A stretch of 64,000 nt of DNA from Micromonospora mirobrigensis (GTDB lineage: Bacteria > Actinomycetota > Actinomycetes > Mycobacteriales > Micromonosporaceae), in contig NZ_FMCX01000003.1 of NCBI RefSeq assembly GCF_900091555.1, positions 434,001 through 498,000 on the forward strand, given 5' to 3'. The notes under the pieces are model-generated. The model made no database searches. It worked only from the letters and a program-made list of their open reading frames with translations, and was not told the origin of the DNA. This document shows positions 52,507 through 61,641 of the stretch, piece after piece. A program made the translations under genes and the position numbers. Every line of letters begins with the position of its first letter. Position 1 is the stretch's first letter.

Positions 52507-53373
52507 CCGCATCAGCTTGGCGGTCTCGGTCGGCGTCTTGCCGACCTTGACGCCGACCGCCTCCAGCGCCTCCTTCTTCGCGTCGGCGGTGCCCGCCGAG
52601 CCGGAGATGATGGCGCCGGCGTGACCCATGGTCTTGCCGGGCGGCGCGGTGAAGCCGGCGATGTAGCCGACCACCGGCTTGGTGACGTTGGCCTTGATGA
52701 ACTCGGCGGCCCGCTCCTCGGCGTCGCCGCCGATCTCGCCGATCATCACGATCGCGTCGGTCTCCGGGTCGGCCTCGAACGCGGCGAGGGCGTCGATGTG
52801 GGTGGTCCCGATGATCGGGTCACCGCCGATGCCCACGCAGGTGGAGAAGCCGATGTCGCGCAGCTCGTACATCATCTGGTAGGTCAGCGTGCCGCTCTTG
52901 CTGACCAGGCCGATCCGGCCGGAGCCGGTGATGTCGGCCGGGATGATGCCGGCGTTGGACGCGCCCGGCGAGGCGATGCCCGGGCAGTTCGGGCCGATGA
53001 TCCGGGTCTGCTCACCCTTGGCGACGTTGTACGCCCAGAACGCGGCGGTGTCGTGCACCGGCACGCCCTCGGTGATCACCACGGCCAGGTCGATGCCGGC
53101 GTCGATCGCCTCGACGACGGCGCCCTTGGTGAACTGCGGCGGCACGAAGATGACCGTCACGTCCGCCCCGGTGGACTTCATCGCGTCCGCGACGGAGGCG
53201 AAGACCGGCAGCTCGGTGCCGTCGAAGTCGACTGTGGTGCCGGCCTTGCGCGGGTTCACGCCGCCGACCACGTTGGTGCCCGCGGCGAGCATCCGCTTGG
53301 TGTGCTTCGAACCCTCGGAGCCGGTCATGCCCTGCACGATGACCTTGGAGTCCTTGGTCAGCCAGATAGCCAT
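52486..53373 (-). CDS. sucD: Succinyl-CoA ligase, alpha subunit
   Basis: 295 residues. CoA-binding N-domain: [35 protein letters not shown]. Phosphohistidine loop [36 protein letters not shown] and [14 protein letters not shown] are conserved. It converts succinyl-CoA to succinate with nucleotide phosphorylation, together with SucC. ATG is 2 bases after the sucC stop. Its 3' end is reiterated as a hairpin array. Confidence 0.95.
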   Translation of the reverse strand: MAIWLTKDSKVIVQGMTGSEGSKHTKRMLAAGTNVVGGVNPRKAGTTVDFDGTELPVFASVADAMKSTGADVTVIFVPPQFTKGAVVEAIDAGIDLAVVITEGVPVHDTAAFWAYNVAKGEQTRIIGPNCPGIASPGASNAGIIPADITGSGRIGLVSKSGTLTYQMMYELRDIGFSTCVGIGGDPIIGTTHIDALAAFEADPETDAIVMIGEIGGDAEERAAEFIKANVTKPVVGYIAGFTAPPGKTMGHAGAIISGSAGTADAKKEALEAVGVKVGKTPTETAKLMREIMSGR

Positions 53374-53375
53374 TG

Positions 53376-54554
53376 TCAGACCCCCGCAGCTGCCAGCTCG
53401 GCGGCCCGCTCGGCCGCGCCGTCCATGGTGTCGACCCGCTGGATGAGCGGGTTGTTCGCGTCGTCGAGGATCGCCCGGCCGGCCTCGGCGTTGTTGCCGT
53501 CGAGGCGGACGACGAGCGGCTTGGTGACCTCCTCGCCGCGCTGCTTGAGCAGGTCGAGCGCCTGCACGATGCCGTTGGCGACGGCGTCGCAGGCGGTGAT
53601 CCCGCCGAAGACGTTGACGAAGACGCTCTTCACCGCCGGGTCGGAGAGGACGATCTCCAGGCCGTTGGCCATCACCGCGGCGCTCGCGCCACCGCCGATG
53701 TCGAGGAAGTTGGCCGGCTTGACGCCACCGTGTCGCTCGCCCGCGTACGCGACCACGTCGAGGGTCGACATGACCAGACCCGCGCCGTTGCCGATGATGC
53801 CGACCTCGCCGTCGAGCTTGACGTAGTTGAGGTCCTTGGACTTGGCGGCCTGCTCCAGCGGGTCCACCGACGCCTGGTCGACCAGGGCCTCGTGGTCCGG
53901 GTGCCGGAAGCCGGCGTTCTCGTCCAGGGTGATCTTGGCGTCGAGCAGCAGCAGCTTGCCGTCGCCCGTCTTGGCCAGCGGGTTCACCTCGACCAGCGTG
54001 GCGTCCTCGGCGACGAAGGCCTTCCACAGGCCCACCGCGACGTCGACGACCTGGTCGGCGACCTCGGCCGGGAAGTTCGCGGCGGTCACGATCTCGCGGG
54101 CCTTCGCCTCGTCCACGCCCTTGACGGCGTCGATCGGGGCCTTGACCACCTTGTCGGGGGTCTCCGCGGCGACCTGCTCGATGTCCATGCCGCCGGCGAC
54201 GCTGGCGATGCAGAGGAAGGTGCGGTTCGCCCGGTCGAGCAGGTACGAGAAGTAGTACTCCTCGGCCACGTCCGCGGTCACGGTGATCATGACCTTGTGG
54301 ACGGTGTGGCCCTTGATGTCCATGCCGAGGATGTCGGTGGACCGGGCCACCGTCTCCTCCGCGCCCTCGGCCAGCTTGACGCCGCCGGCCTTACCGCGGC
54401 CACCGACCTTCACCTGCGCCTTGACGACCACTCGACCGCCGAGGCGTTCGGCGATCGCGCGGGCCTCCTCCGGGGTAGTGGCGACGCCGCCGGCCAGCAC
54501 GGGCAAACCGTGCCGCTCGAACAGGTCCCGCCCCTGGTACTCGTACAGGTCCAC
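53376..54554 (-). CDS. sucC: Succinyl-CoA ligase, beta subunit
   Basis: 392 residues with an ATP-grasp N-domain ([40 protein letters not shown]), metal-binding [21 protein letters not shown], and the C-terminal [32 protein letters not shown] signature. GTG start. First gene of sucCD; a 20-bp palindrome lies about 70 bases upstream. Confidence 0.95.
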   Translation of the reverse strand: MDLYEYQGRDLFERHGLPVLAGGVATTPEEARAIAERLGGRVVVKAQVKVGGRGKAGGVKLAEGAEETVARSTDILGMDIKGHTVHKVMITVTADVAEEYYFSYLLDRANRTFLCIASVAGGMDIEQVAAETPDKVVKAPIDAVKGVDEAKAREIVTAANFPAEVADQVVDVAVGLWKAFVAEDATLVEVNPLAKTGDGKLLLLDAKITLDENAGFRHPDHEALVDQASVDPLEQAAKSKDLNYVKLDGEVGIIGNGAGLVMSTLDVVAYAGERHGGVKPANFLDIGGGASAAVMANGLEIVLSDPAVKSVFVNVFGGITACDAVANGIVQALDLLKQRGEEVTKPLVVRLDGNNAEAGRAILDDANNPLIQRVDTMDGAAERAAELAAAGV

Positions 54555-54625
54555 GATTGCGCGTCCCGTCCCGTCTCCGCGGCGCGCCGTCGCGCCGCCA
54601 CCAGCGTTGAGATAACAGTTTGACG

Positions 54626-54646
54626 CCTGTCATCAGATGAGACAGG
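54626..54646. promoter_or_regulatory. Palindrome upstream of sucC (possible operator)
   Basis: CCTGTC (54626-54631) and GACAGG (54641-54646) are perfect inverted halves, with TCA/TGA pairing inside and TGAC/TCA outside. It lies 72-92 bases from the sucC start in an otherwise A/T-richer promoter-like stretch. Confidence 0.45.
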
Positions 54647-54733
54647 TCATTTGCCGCAGCCTAACGAGACGGGGACCGGCGGCAACCGAGCGGGTGCGGG
54701 GTGTGCGGTAATGCACAGCCACCGGAGGTCTGG

Positions 54734-55324
54734 TCAGTCGATCGGAGCGCGTCCGCGGGCGTACCGGCGCAGGGCGGCCACCACCTCCGGCGTCGACCGG
54801 TCGGTGTGGCGCAGCCGGGCGGTGAACCCGGGGTGCGGCGGTGCGCCCCGCCCCGCCGGCCCGGGCGAGTACGCGTCCAGCCAGGCGAGTACGCCCAATC
54901 GGCGGAACAGGCCGCGGTCCCGGGGTTCGACGCAGAGCACCCGCTCACCGCCGTACCAGCGCAGGTGCACCAGGGCGACCTCCGACCAGGGCAACCGGAC
55001 CGCCCGGCCGCGGAAGACGCGGGCCCGGACCCAGAGTCCGTCCGGTCCGGCCGCGAGGGTCGGGGTGTCCGGGTTCGACAGCCAGAACAGCAGCGCCAGC
55101 AGCAGGCAGCAACCGGCGACCGTGGCGGCGAGCGGGCCGAGGGCGGGGCCCTGTGGCCCGCCGACGACCGCACCGGCACCGGCGAGCCCGGCCGGCGGTG
55201 CCGCGAGCAGGGTCGCGGCCCGGACGGCCCGAGGACGGACGTCGGGGCGCACCACGAAGGGCTGGCCCGCCGGGATCCGGCGGGCGACGGCGACGTCCGG
55301 GACGGGCGACGGTGGGCTGGTCAC
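54734..55324 (-). CDS. Membrane protein with a PH-like domain
   Basis: 196 residues from GTG 55324 (CGGAGG 6 bases upstream; longer frame rejected). Pro-rich start (VTSPPSPVPDVAVARR), two hydrophobic helices (~48-68 and ~73-92: LGPLAATVAGCCLLLALLFWL), then a soluble beta-rich part (GPDGLWVRARVFRGRAVRLPWSEVALVHLRWYGGERVLCVEPRD) like bacterial PH domains with the conserved 'P-W-x-E' strand. Ends in a helix. Function unknown. Confidence 0.7.
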   Translation of the reverse strand: MTSPPSPVPDVAVARRIPAGQPFVVRPDVRPRAVRAATLLAAPPAGLAGAGAVVGGPQGPALGPLAATVAGCCLLLALLFWLSNPDTPTLAAGPDGLWVRARVFRGRAVRLPWSEVALVHLRWYGGERVLCVEPRDRGLFRRLGVLAWLDAYSPGPAGRGAPPHPGFTARLRHTDRSTPEVVAALRRYARGRAPID

Positions 55325-55679
55325 GACGGCCTCCGGGTGCGGGACGGGTGGGACCGACCTCCGCAGGATAGAACCGTACGTCAATGTCTGGTGACCCGTC
55401 GTCACCGCGCCGTGGTGACGGACCCGCCGCCCGCAGGCGCCCGCCCGCTCGGGCCCGTCCGTCAAGAGGGGGCACCGCTACAACGCGAGGCGTCGAGACG
55501 GGGCCCCTCCTTGCACCCGGTGGGCACCCGTTCGGGGGACGGGCGCAGAGTTCCGGGGCGGGTGCGTAACCCCCGCCGAGGGGCGTCGTTGAGTGTGATG
55601 TCGGAGCGCTGATGCAGCGCGAGGGCGGGAGCGGCCGATGCCCTGTCGGTCGAGGGGTGGCGGCGGGGCATCGTGCATA
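55325..55679. other. Intergenic region with a diverged 58-bp-family repeat
   Basis: No credible gene. Besides the repeat at 55460-55516 it contains the 5' region of the minus-strand membrane gene (to about 55400) and G/C-rich sequence with no further feature that I can support. Confidence 0.4.
55460..55516 (-). repeat. Diverged third copy of the 58-bp palindromic repeat
   Basis: Read on the minus strand it starts GTGCAAGGAGGGGCCCC and continues with ACGCCTCGCG and TGCCCCCTCTTGAC, aligning along its length with copies A and B but with many changes. The outer arms still pair partly. Confidence 0.6.
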
Positions 55680-55716
55680 GAAGGGCCGGGCGTGTGAGGG
55701 GTGCGTCCGGCCCTTC
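55680..55716 (-). terminator. Terminator after the B12-binding protein gene
   Basis: A 10-bp stem GAAGGGCCGG with CCGGCCCTTC, 56-92 bases beyond the stop on the minus strand; in that direction it ends in the weakly U-containing CTTC. Confidence 0.5.
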
Positions 55717-55771
55717 TCCCTGCCCAAAAACCGACGGCCGCCGCCGGCTCAGCCGCGGCAGGTTCCGCCGG

Positions 55772-56176
55772 TCAGGCGACGGCCTGGGCCACGTTCGCCC
55801 GGACCCACTCGACGATCGACCGGGTGGTGGCGCCCGGCGTGAAGATCTTGGCGACGCCGAGCTGCTGGAGCTCGGGGATGTCGGCCTCGGGGATGATGCC
55901 CCCGCCGAAGACCACGATGTCCCGCGCGTCGCGCTCACCGAGCAGCTCGAGCACCCGGCGGAAGAGCGTCATGTGCGCGCCGGAGAGGACGGAGAGGCCG
56001 ACCGCGTCGGCGTCCTCCTGGATCGCGGTCTCCACGATCTGCTCCGGGGTCTGGTGCAGGCCGGTGTAGATGACCTCCATGCCGGCGTCCCGCAGGGCGC
56101 GCGCGACCACCTTGGCGCCCCGGTCGTGGCCGTCCAGGCCCGGCTTCGCGACGACGACCCGGATACGAGAGCTCAT
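55772..56176 (-). CDS. icmB: Cobalamin-binding small subunit of an acyl-CoA mutase (IcmB-like)
   Basis: 134 residues, a stand-alone B12-binding domain. DxHxxG motif in [20 protein letters not shown] supplies the axial His; GLSVLSGAH and [14 protein letters not shown] are the other nucleotide-loop contacts. The size and sequence suit the small subunit of isobutyryl-CoA mutase or related methylmalonyl-type mutases, whose large subunit is elsewhere. ATG at 56176 with AAAGG about 12 bases upstream; a GTG at 56194 is possible. Confidence 0.85.
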   Translation of the reverse strand: MSSRIRVVVAKPGLDGHDRGAKVVARALRDAGMEVIYTGLHQTPEQIVETAIQEDADAVGLSVLSGAHMTLFRRVLELLGERDARDIVVFGGGIIPEADIPELQQLGVAKIFTPGATTRSIVEWVRANVAQAVA

Positions 56177-56564
56177 CAGCGCACTACCTTTCACGGGCTC
56201 CGCGACTCTTCACCTGAACGAACGGTAACCCGCCAGGCCCGGGCCGGGAAATCGGGGCTGCGTCACTACCGTGGCAACCCCCGGACGCGAAGCCGGACAG
56301 CTCCGCCGTTCGGTCACTCTGGGCGACGAACGGGCAGTATCGGGGACGGCCATCCGGCGGCCCAAGCTATGACAATGCCGGACGGAAATGGACAGAAAGA
56401 AACACCGGTTCGGCGCTTCCGCTTGTGACCGGGGCAGGGGTTGGCTAACGTGTCCACGGTTGTCATCAGGTCCACGGACGGGTGACGACGCGGCCCCGGA
56501 CGTTCGGCAGAACTTCACCGAACGGCCGGACGTCGCATCGGATCCCCGACAACGGAGGGTGTGC
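56177..56564. other. Divergent intergenic region icmB-like / M23 peptidase
   Basis: 388 bases without a supported gene. CCGTTCGG and CCGAACGG (about 56500-56525) form a hairpin in the leader of the peptidase mRNA. I looked for a c-di-AMP (ydaO-type) riboswitch, which precedes some actinobacterial wall-hydrolase genes, and could not match its conserved segments. Confidence 0.35.
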
Positions 56565-57272
56565 GTGCGCCAGCGCCTGTCGTCTGAGCCCGATAGATAT
56601 CGCGGTCGCCGCCGCGTACCCACCCCACCGCGGAGCCGCTACGCCGCCGTCGTCACCACCGCCTTCGTCGGCGCCGGTGTCGTCGCGCTGGGCGCCGGCG
56701 CCCTGCCCGACGCCAAGAGCGTCAGCCCGTCGGTCCTCGACGAGCTCAAGCAGGCCTCGGTCACCAGTCAGGACGCGGCCGACCGCGCCGACTCCGCCGA
56801 CCGGGCCAACCGTTCCTCCCGGGACAGTGAGGCCAGCCGGGAGGAGGTCTGGCTCCTCCCGCTCCAGGGCTACGACTTCAACTCGCCCTACGGCATGCGC
56901 TGGGGCAAGCTGCACAGCGGCATCGACCTGGTCGCCCCGGAGGGCACCCCGTTCGTCGCCATCCACGAGGGCAAGGTCACCAAGGCCGGCTGGTTCGGCG
57001 GCTACGGCTACGCGGTGATCGTCCAGCACGCCGACGGCAGCGAGGCGATCTACGGCCACTCCTCCCAGGTGACCGTGCGGGAGGGCCAGCAGGTCAAGGC
57101 CGGAGACCAGCTCGGCCTGGTGGGCAACACCGGCCACTCCTACGGCTCCCACCTGCACCTGGAGATCCACGTCAAGGGCCAGCCGCTGGACCCGGTGCCG
57201 TGGCTCGCCCAGCGCGGAGTGGACATCAAGCTCCAGGTGGAGGCAATCTACAGCGAGGTAGCCGCGTCCTGA
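56565..57272 (+). CDS. M23-family metallopeptidase (membrane-anchored)
   Basis: 235 residues. A basic N-terminus and hydrophobic segment (YAAVVTTAFVGAGVVALGAG) act as signal anchor. A short polar/coiled linker rich in Asp/Ala/Arg (SQDAADRADSADRANRSSRD) precedes the LytM domain: GMRWGKLHSGIDLVAPEGTPF (metal His/Asp), then IYGHSSQV and SYGSHLHLEIH (HxH). All M23 zinc ligands are present, predicting endopeptidase cleavage of peptidoglycan cross-bridges. GGAGG 6 bases before GTG 56565. Confidence 0.88.
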   Translation: MRQRLSSEPDRYRGRRRVPTPPRSRYAAVVTTAFVGAGVVALGAGALPDAKSVSPSVLDELKQASVTSQDAADRADSADRANRSSRDSEASREEVWLLPLQGYDFNSPYGMRWGKLHSGIDLVAPEGTPFVAIHEGKVTKAGWFGGYGYAVIVQHADGSEAIYGHSSQVTVREGQQVKAGDQLGLVGNTGHSYGSHLHLEIHVKGQPLDPVPWLAQRGVDIKLQVEAIYSEVAAS

Positions 57273-57291
57273 CGCTGCGTACCGCCCGTTG

Positions 57292-57323
57292 ACCGCCCGG
57301 ATCGATCGATCCGGGCGGTTTTT
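57292..57323 (+). terminator. Classic terminator after the first M23 gene
   Basis: A perfect 28-bp palindrome, ACCGCCCGGATCGAT followed by its complement, then TTTTT. Confidence 0.9.
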
Positions 57324-57545
57324 CGTGGCCGGCACCGGCTGGATGTCTGCCGGGTCACAGCCCGGGATGTGGCCAGGACCACCGCCCTGCGTGATCACTT
57401 ATCCAGCCCAACGGGCCAGAGCGGCACGAATCGGACCTGAGGGCAACCGTTTCCTCAGCTTCGCCCCGGGACCCCTACCCGCCGGTCACCTTTCGCACAC
57501 CAGTATTTGCGGGGTCAAGTGCCCCGAGAATCTGCGAAGGTCCCC

Positions 57546-58346
57546 GTGCAGGAAGACAGCAACAACCGCAACACCCGGATCGCCCCCGTCCGCCACCGGC
57601 TTCGGCGGCGCGGCGGACGGGGCCTGCTCGTCGGCGCGGTCGCCCTGGTCGCCGTGGGCGTCACCGGGGTCTCGGCCGCCACCCTGAGCCGCCACGACGC
57701 CCCGGAACCCGCCGCGGTCTCGCTGGACGCCCAGGCCCGCGCCGAGGCCGCCGCCCGGGCCGACCGGTCCACCCGCGAGTCCGCCGCGCCGGCCAGCCCG
57801 TCCGCGACCACCGCACCGAGCCCGACCGCCACCACCGCCAGCCCCTCCCCGCGGCCCACCCGTACCGCCAGCACGAAGCCCCGGACCGAGCCGAAGCCCA
57901 GGACGACGGCCAGGCCCGCCGCCAAGCGCACGGTGAAGCCCAAGCCCAGCTGGGTCGCCCCGATGAGGGGCGCCGAGATCACCTCCTGCTACGGGCAGCG
58001 GTGGGGCACCCTGCACGCCGGCATCGACTTCGCGATGCCCGCCGGCACCCCGATCCACGCCGCCGCCGCCGGCACCGTGGTCAAGGCCGGCGACGCCGGC
58101 GACGGGTACGGCAACTCGGTCTTCATCGACCACGGCAACGGCTACCTGACCCACTACGCGCACCAGAGCAGCCTCGAGGTGAGCGTGGGCGACAAGGTCG
58201 CCGCCGGTGAGGTGATCGGCTACGAGGGGGCCACCGGCGACGCCACCGGCCCGCACCTGCACTTCGAGGTGCACCAGGGCCAGATGTGGAACCAGATCGA
58301 CCCGGCGCCGTTCCTGCGCGCCCGGGGCATCGACGTGGCCTGCTGA
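57546..58346 (+). CDS. M23-family metallopeptidase with Pro/Thr/Lys linker
   Basis: 266 residues. N-terminal signal anchor (GLLVGAVALVAVGVTGVSAA, ~31-50), a long Ser/Thr/Pro linker with a Lys/Arg-Pro-rich stretch (TEPKPRTTARPAAKRTVKPK), then a complete LytM domain: CYGQRWGTLHAGIDFAMPAG, THYAHQSSL and ATGPHLHFEVH. A Cys near the start of the domain and a terminal Cys may pair. GAAGG is 5 bases before GTG 57546. A paralogue of the preceding gene with which it shares orientation. Confidence 0.88.
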   Translation: MQEDSNNRNTRIAPVRHRLRRRGGRGLLVGAVALVAVGVTGVSAATLSRHDAPEPAAVSLDAQARAEAAARADRSTRESAAPASPSATTAPSPTATTASPSPRPTRTASTKPRTEPKPRTTARPAAKRTVKPKPSWVAPMRGAEITSCYGQRWGTLHAGIDFAMPAGTPIHAAAAGTVVKAGDAGDGYGNSVFIDHGNGYLTHYAHQSSLEVSVGDKVAAGEVIGYEGATGDATGPHLHFEVHQGQMWNQIDPAPFLRARGIDVAC

Positions 58347-58363
58347 CCGCCCGGACAGCACAG

Positions 58364-58398
58364 GGCCCGGCCGCCGGCGGTTCGCCGGCGACCGGGCC
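58364..58398. terminator. Convergent terminator (M23 / pcrA)
   Basis: Two stacked stems: GGCCCGG/CCGGGCC outside, GCCGGCG/CGCCGGC inside. Confidence 0.7.
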
Positions 58399-58407
58399 GT
58401 CGTCCGT

Positions 58408-60807
58408 TCAGATCTTCTCGACCGGGGCGTGCCGCAGCACCAGCCACATCGTCTGGTCGCCGAAGTCGATCTGCGCCCGGGCGCCCGGGCCGTGCCCCTC
58501 CACCGCGAGCACCCGGCCGAGGCCGTACCGCTGGTGGTTGACCCGGTCCCCGGCGGCGACCTTCGGGGCCTGCGGCAGCTCGCTGGCGGTGGCCAGCCGG
58601 CTGCCGTCGACGCCGAGCTTGCGCGCCAGCTCCGCCGCCTTGGGGGTGCCCCCGGCGAAGCCGCCGCGCGGCACCCGGTCCGCCCGGCCGCCGACGCCAC
58701 CACCCCCGCCCGCCCACGAGGTGTACGACCCCTCGGTGCGCTCCCAGCGCACCAGCTCCGGCGGCAGTTCCTCCAGGAACCGGGACGGCGGGTTGTAAGC
58801 CGGCTGCCCCCAGGCCGACCGGGTGACCGCCCGGGACAGGTAGAGCCGTTCCCGGGCCCGGGTGATGCCGACGTAGGCCAGCCGGCGTTCCTCCTCCAGC
58901 TCGCGGGTGTCGCCCAGCGACCGCAGGTGCGGGAAGACCCCGTCCTCCAGGCCGGTCAGGAAGACCACCGGGAACTCCAGGCCCTTGGCGGTGTGCAGCG
59001 TCATCAGGGTGACCACGCCCTGGTGGTCGGGGTCGTCGGAGGGGATCTGGTCGGCGTCGGCGACCAGCGCAACCTGCTCCAGGAAGCCGGCCAGGGTGGC
59101 CCGCTCCCCCTCCTCCCCCAGCGCCTCGATCCGCTCGGTGTACTCCCGGGCGACGCTGACCAGCTCCTGGAGGTTGTCCACCCGGCCGGCGTCCTGCGGG
59201 TCGAGACTCTCCTCCAGCTCGGTGAGGTAGCCCGAGCGGGTCAGCAGCGCCTCCAGCACCTCCTCCGGGGTGCCGGTCTCGGCGAGTTCCCGGGCGCCGT
59301 CGAGCAGCGCCACGAAGTCGGCGATGCCGTTGGCGGCGCGGGTGGAGATGCCCGGCGCGTCCTTGGCCCGGCGCAGCGCGGCGCCGAAGGAGATCCGGTC
59401 CCGGCTGGAGAGCGCCTCGACGCAGGCCTCGGCCCGGTCGCCGATGCCCCGACGCGGGGTGTTCAGGACCCGGCGCAGGCTGACCGTGTCGTCGTCGTTG
59501 ACCACGGCGCGCAGGTAGGCCAGCGCGTCCCGGACCTCCTTGCGCTCGTAGAAGCGCACCCCGCCGACCACCTTGTAGGGCAGGCCGACCCGGATGAACA
59601 CCTCCTCGAAGACCCGGGACTGGGCGTTGGTGCGGTAGAAGACCGCCACGTCGCCGGGGCGGGTCTCGTCGGCGTCGACCAGCCGGTCGATCTCCCGGCC
59701 CACCCAGTCCGCCTCGGCGTGCTCGGTGTCGGCGACGTAGCCGACGATCCGCTCGCCGGCACCGGCGTCGCTCCACAGCCGCTTCGGCTTGCGGGAGGTG
59801 TTCCGGTCGATCACCGCGTTGGCGGCGTTGAGGATGGTCTGGGTGGAGCGGTAGTTCTGCTCCAGCAGGATCGTCCGGGCGTCGGTGAAGTCCCGCTCGA
59901 ACTCCAGGATGTTGCGGATCGTCGCGCCGCGGAACGCGTAGATCGACTGGTCGGCGTCGCCGACCACGCAGAGCTCCGCCGGGGCCAGCCCCTCGGTGCC
60001 GGCGACCAGCTCCTTGATCAGGGTGTACTGCGCGTGGTTGGTGTCCTGGTATTCATCCACCAGGACGTGCCGGAACCGGCGGCGGTAGGTCTCGGCGACG
60101 TGCGGGTGCGACTGGAGCAGGTGCACGGTCGTCATGATCAGGTCGTCGAAGTCCAGCGCGTGCGCCTCGCGCAGCCGCCGCTGGTAGAGCGTGTACGCCT
60201 CGACGAGCGCCCGCTCGTTGGGGCCCTTCGCCCCGGCGGCGAACGTCTCCGGGTCGGTCAGCTCGTTCTTCAGGTTGGAGACCTGCGCGGCCAGCCCGCG
60301 GGCCGGGTAGCGCTTCGGGTCCAGGTCCAGCTCGCGGGTCACCAGCTGCATCAGCCGCCGGGAGTCGTCCGCGTCGTAGATCGAGAAGGTGGACTTCAGC
60401 CCGGCGTGCTCGTGCTCGGCGCGCAGGATGCGCACGCAGGCCGAGTGGAACGTCGACACCCACATCAGCCGGGCCCGCGGGCCGACCAGGTGGGCCACCC
60501 GCTCCTTCATCTCACCGGCGGCCTTGTTGGTGAAGGTGATCGCGATGATCTCGCCGGGGTGCACGTCCCGGGCGGCGAGCAGGTAGGCGATCCGATGGGT
60601 CAGCACCCGGGTCTTGCCGGAGCCGGCGCCGGCCACGATCAGCAGCGGGGAGCCGGCGTGGGTCACCGCGTCCCGCTGGGGCCCGTTGAGGCCCTCGACC
60701 AACTGCTGCGGGTCGAGGTGGCCGCGGGCGGGCCCGGGCCGGTGCGGCGCGGGGCGGGCGGGCTCGGGCGCGGACGGGGACGCGGGGATGTCGAAGAGAG
60801 GATGCAT
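58408..60807 (-). CDS. pcrA: ATP-dependent DNA helicase PcrA/UvrD
   Basis: 799 residues, SF1A helicase. Motifs: I VAGAGSGKTRVL, Ia ITFTNKAAGEMKERV, II VLVDEYQDTNHAQY, III VVGDADQSIYAFRGA, IV LEQNYRST, V VTLMTLHTAKGLEFPVVFLTGLEDGVFP, VI EERRLAYVGITRARERLYL. The C-terminal ~60 residues form the PcrA Tudor-like RNA-polymerase-binding module (VAAGDRVNHQRYGLGRVLAVEG). It acts in excision repair, replication restart and transcription-coupled repair. Confidence 0.96.
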   Translation of the reverse strand: MHPLFDIPASPSAPEPARPAPHRPGPARGHLDPQQLVEGLNGPQRDAVTHAGSPLLIVAGAGSGKTRVLTHRIAYLLAARDVHPGEIIAITFTNKAAGEMKERVAHLVGPRARLMWVSTFHSACVRILRAEHEHAGLKSTFSIYDADDSRRLMQLVTRELDLDPKRYPARGLAAQVSNLKNELTDPETFAAGAKGPNERALVEAYTLYQRRLREAHALDFDDLIMTTVHLLQSHPHVAETYRRRFRHVLVDEYQDTNHAQYTLIKELVAGTEGLAPAELCVVGDADQSIYAFRGATIRNILEFERDFTDARTILLEQNYRSTQTILNAANAVIDRNTSRKPKRLWSDAGAGERIVGYVADTEHAEADWVGREIDRLVDADETRPGDVAVFYRTNAQSRVFEEVFIRVGLPYKVVGGVRFYERKEVRDALAYLRAVVNDDDTVSLRRVLNTPRRGIGDRAEACVEALSSRDRISFGAALRRAKDAPGISTRAANGIADFVALLDGARELAETGTPEEVLEALLTRSGYLTELEESLDPQDAGRVDNLQELVSVAREYTERIEALGEEGERATLAGFLEQVALVADADQIPSDDPDHQGVVTLMTLHTAKGLEFPVVFLTGLEDGVFPHLRSLGDTRELEEERRLAYVGITRARERLYLSRAVTRSAWGQPAYNPPSRFLEELPPELVRWERTEGSYTSWAGGGGGVGGRADRVPRGGFAGGTPKAAELARKLGVDGSRLATASELPQAPKVAAGDRVNHQRYGLGRVLAVEGHGPGARAQIDFGDQTMWLVLRHAPVEKI

Positions 60808-60898
60808 CGCACGGCGAGTCTATGCCGCCGGCCGGACACTTCCCGCCCGCGTACGCGCCGGGGAGACGAAGGCGTCATCCCACTGGTTGGCGGAATCC

Positions 60899-60928
60899 TT
60901 GCGAGCGCCGTCGAGCTGCCGGCATACT
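60899..60928 (+). promoter_or_regulatory. Putative promoter of the leader-aroQ transcript
   Basis: TTGCGA (60899-60904) and CATACT (60923-60928) are separated by 18 bases. The predicted start point falls at or next to the GTG of the leader peptide (60936), so the leader would be translated leaderless, common in actinobacteria. Confidence 0.45.
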
Positions 60929-60935
60929 CGACGAC

Positions 60936-61001
60936 GTGTTCGGTCAGCGCTTCTACTTTTACTACGGCACCGGGAGTCCGGCAGCCGTGGGTCGCGCCTG
61001 A
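60936..61001 (+). CDS. Phe/Tyr-rich attenuator leader peptide
   Basis: 21 codons: starts VFGQRFYFYYGTGSPAAVGR and ends with Ala and TGA. Codons 6-10 are Phe-Tyr-Phe-Tyr-Tyr (TTC TAC TTT TAC TAC), an extreme density of the aromatic products of chorismate metabolism. It is followed 15 bases after the stop by a textbook hairpin with U-run, and then by chorismate mutase. Ribosome stalling at Phe/Tyr codons would sense tRNA charging as in pheA leaders. Seen: peptide, terminator, gene order. Mechanism inferred. Confidence 0.75.
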   Translation: MFGQRFYFYYGTGSPAAVGRA

Positions 61002-61016
61002 TCAACCAGACCTACG

Positions 61017-61050
61017 AAAAGCCCCGGGCTCGAGGAGCCCGGGGCTTTTT
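61017..61050 (+). promoter_or_regulatory. Attenuator terminator upstream of aroQ
   Basis: AAAAGCCCCGGGCT pairs perfectly with AGCCCCGGGGC-type right arm (61036-61045) plus TTTTT, loop CGAGG. An alternative pairing of CCGGG near 60970 with the left arm could form an antiterminator; this was not modelled. Confidence 0.8.
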
Positions 61051-61097
61051 CGTCCCGGTTCCCGGCACCGGGCCCGATCTCGGCGAGGAGTACGGCG

Positions 61098-61499
61098 ATG
61101 ATGGCAGATGTGATGCAGTCCGACGGCGCGCAGCGGGCGGCCGGTGACCGGCCCGGCGCGGTGGACGGCGGCGCGGACGGCGACCGGCCCACCGGCAGCG
61201 CCAACGGCACCGGCGACACCAGCACCGGCAGCGGCACGGGCACGGAGGATTCGGCGGCCGCCGCCCGGATCGTCGCCATCCGGGAACGGATCGACGAGAT
61301 CGACCGCACGATGATCGCCCTCTGGCAGGAGCGGGCCGCCCTCTCCCAGCAGGTGGGTGCCACCCGGATCGCCTCCGGCGGCACCCGGCTCGTGCTCTCC
61401 CGCGAGCGGCAGATCCTGGAGCGGTTCCGGGAGGCCCTGGGCGCCGACGGCACCCAGTTGGCCCTGCTGCTGCTGCGGGCCGGCCGCGGACCGCTGTGA
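61098..61499 (+). CDS. aroQ: Chorismate mutase (AroQ type)
   Basis: 133 residues. The first ~50 are a Gly/Asp/Thr/Ser low-complexity extension (TGSANGTGDTSTGSGTGTED). The AroQ helix bundle follows: RIVAIRERIDEIDRTMIALWQERAALSQQVGATR, then LSRERQILERFREALGADGTQLALLLLRAGRG. It rearranges chorismate to prephenate, committing to Phe/Tyr. GAGGAG is 8 bases before the ATG; an ATG at 61101 is equally possible. Controlled by the upstream attenuator. Confidence 0.88.
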   Translation: MMADVMQSDGAQRAAGDRPGAVDGGADGDRPTGSANGTGDTSTGSGTGTEDSAAAARIVAIRERIDEIDRTMIALWQERAALSQQVGATRIASGGTRLVLSRERQILERFREALGADGTQLALLLLRAGRGPL

Positions 61500-61641
61500 G
61501 GCGTACCGCCCACACCGGCAGCCGGGCGGCACGCCCGGTGGACCCGTCGGGCGGCGTACCCGGGCCGGCTGCCGCGGGTGGGACGGCCCGGGCCCGGCGG
61601 GCGGACGCCGCCGGCCCACGGCCCGGGCCCGGAAACGACGA

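Noticed and set aside
56400..57545. c-di-AMP (ydaO) riboswitch before either M23 gene
   Set aside because: Such riboswitches precede some actinobacterial wall-hydrolase genes, but I could not match the conserved helices and loops in either leader.
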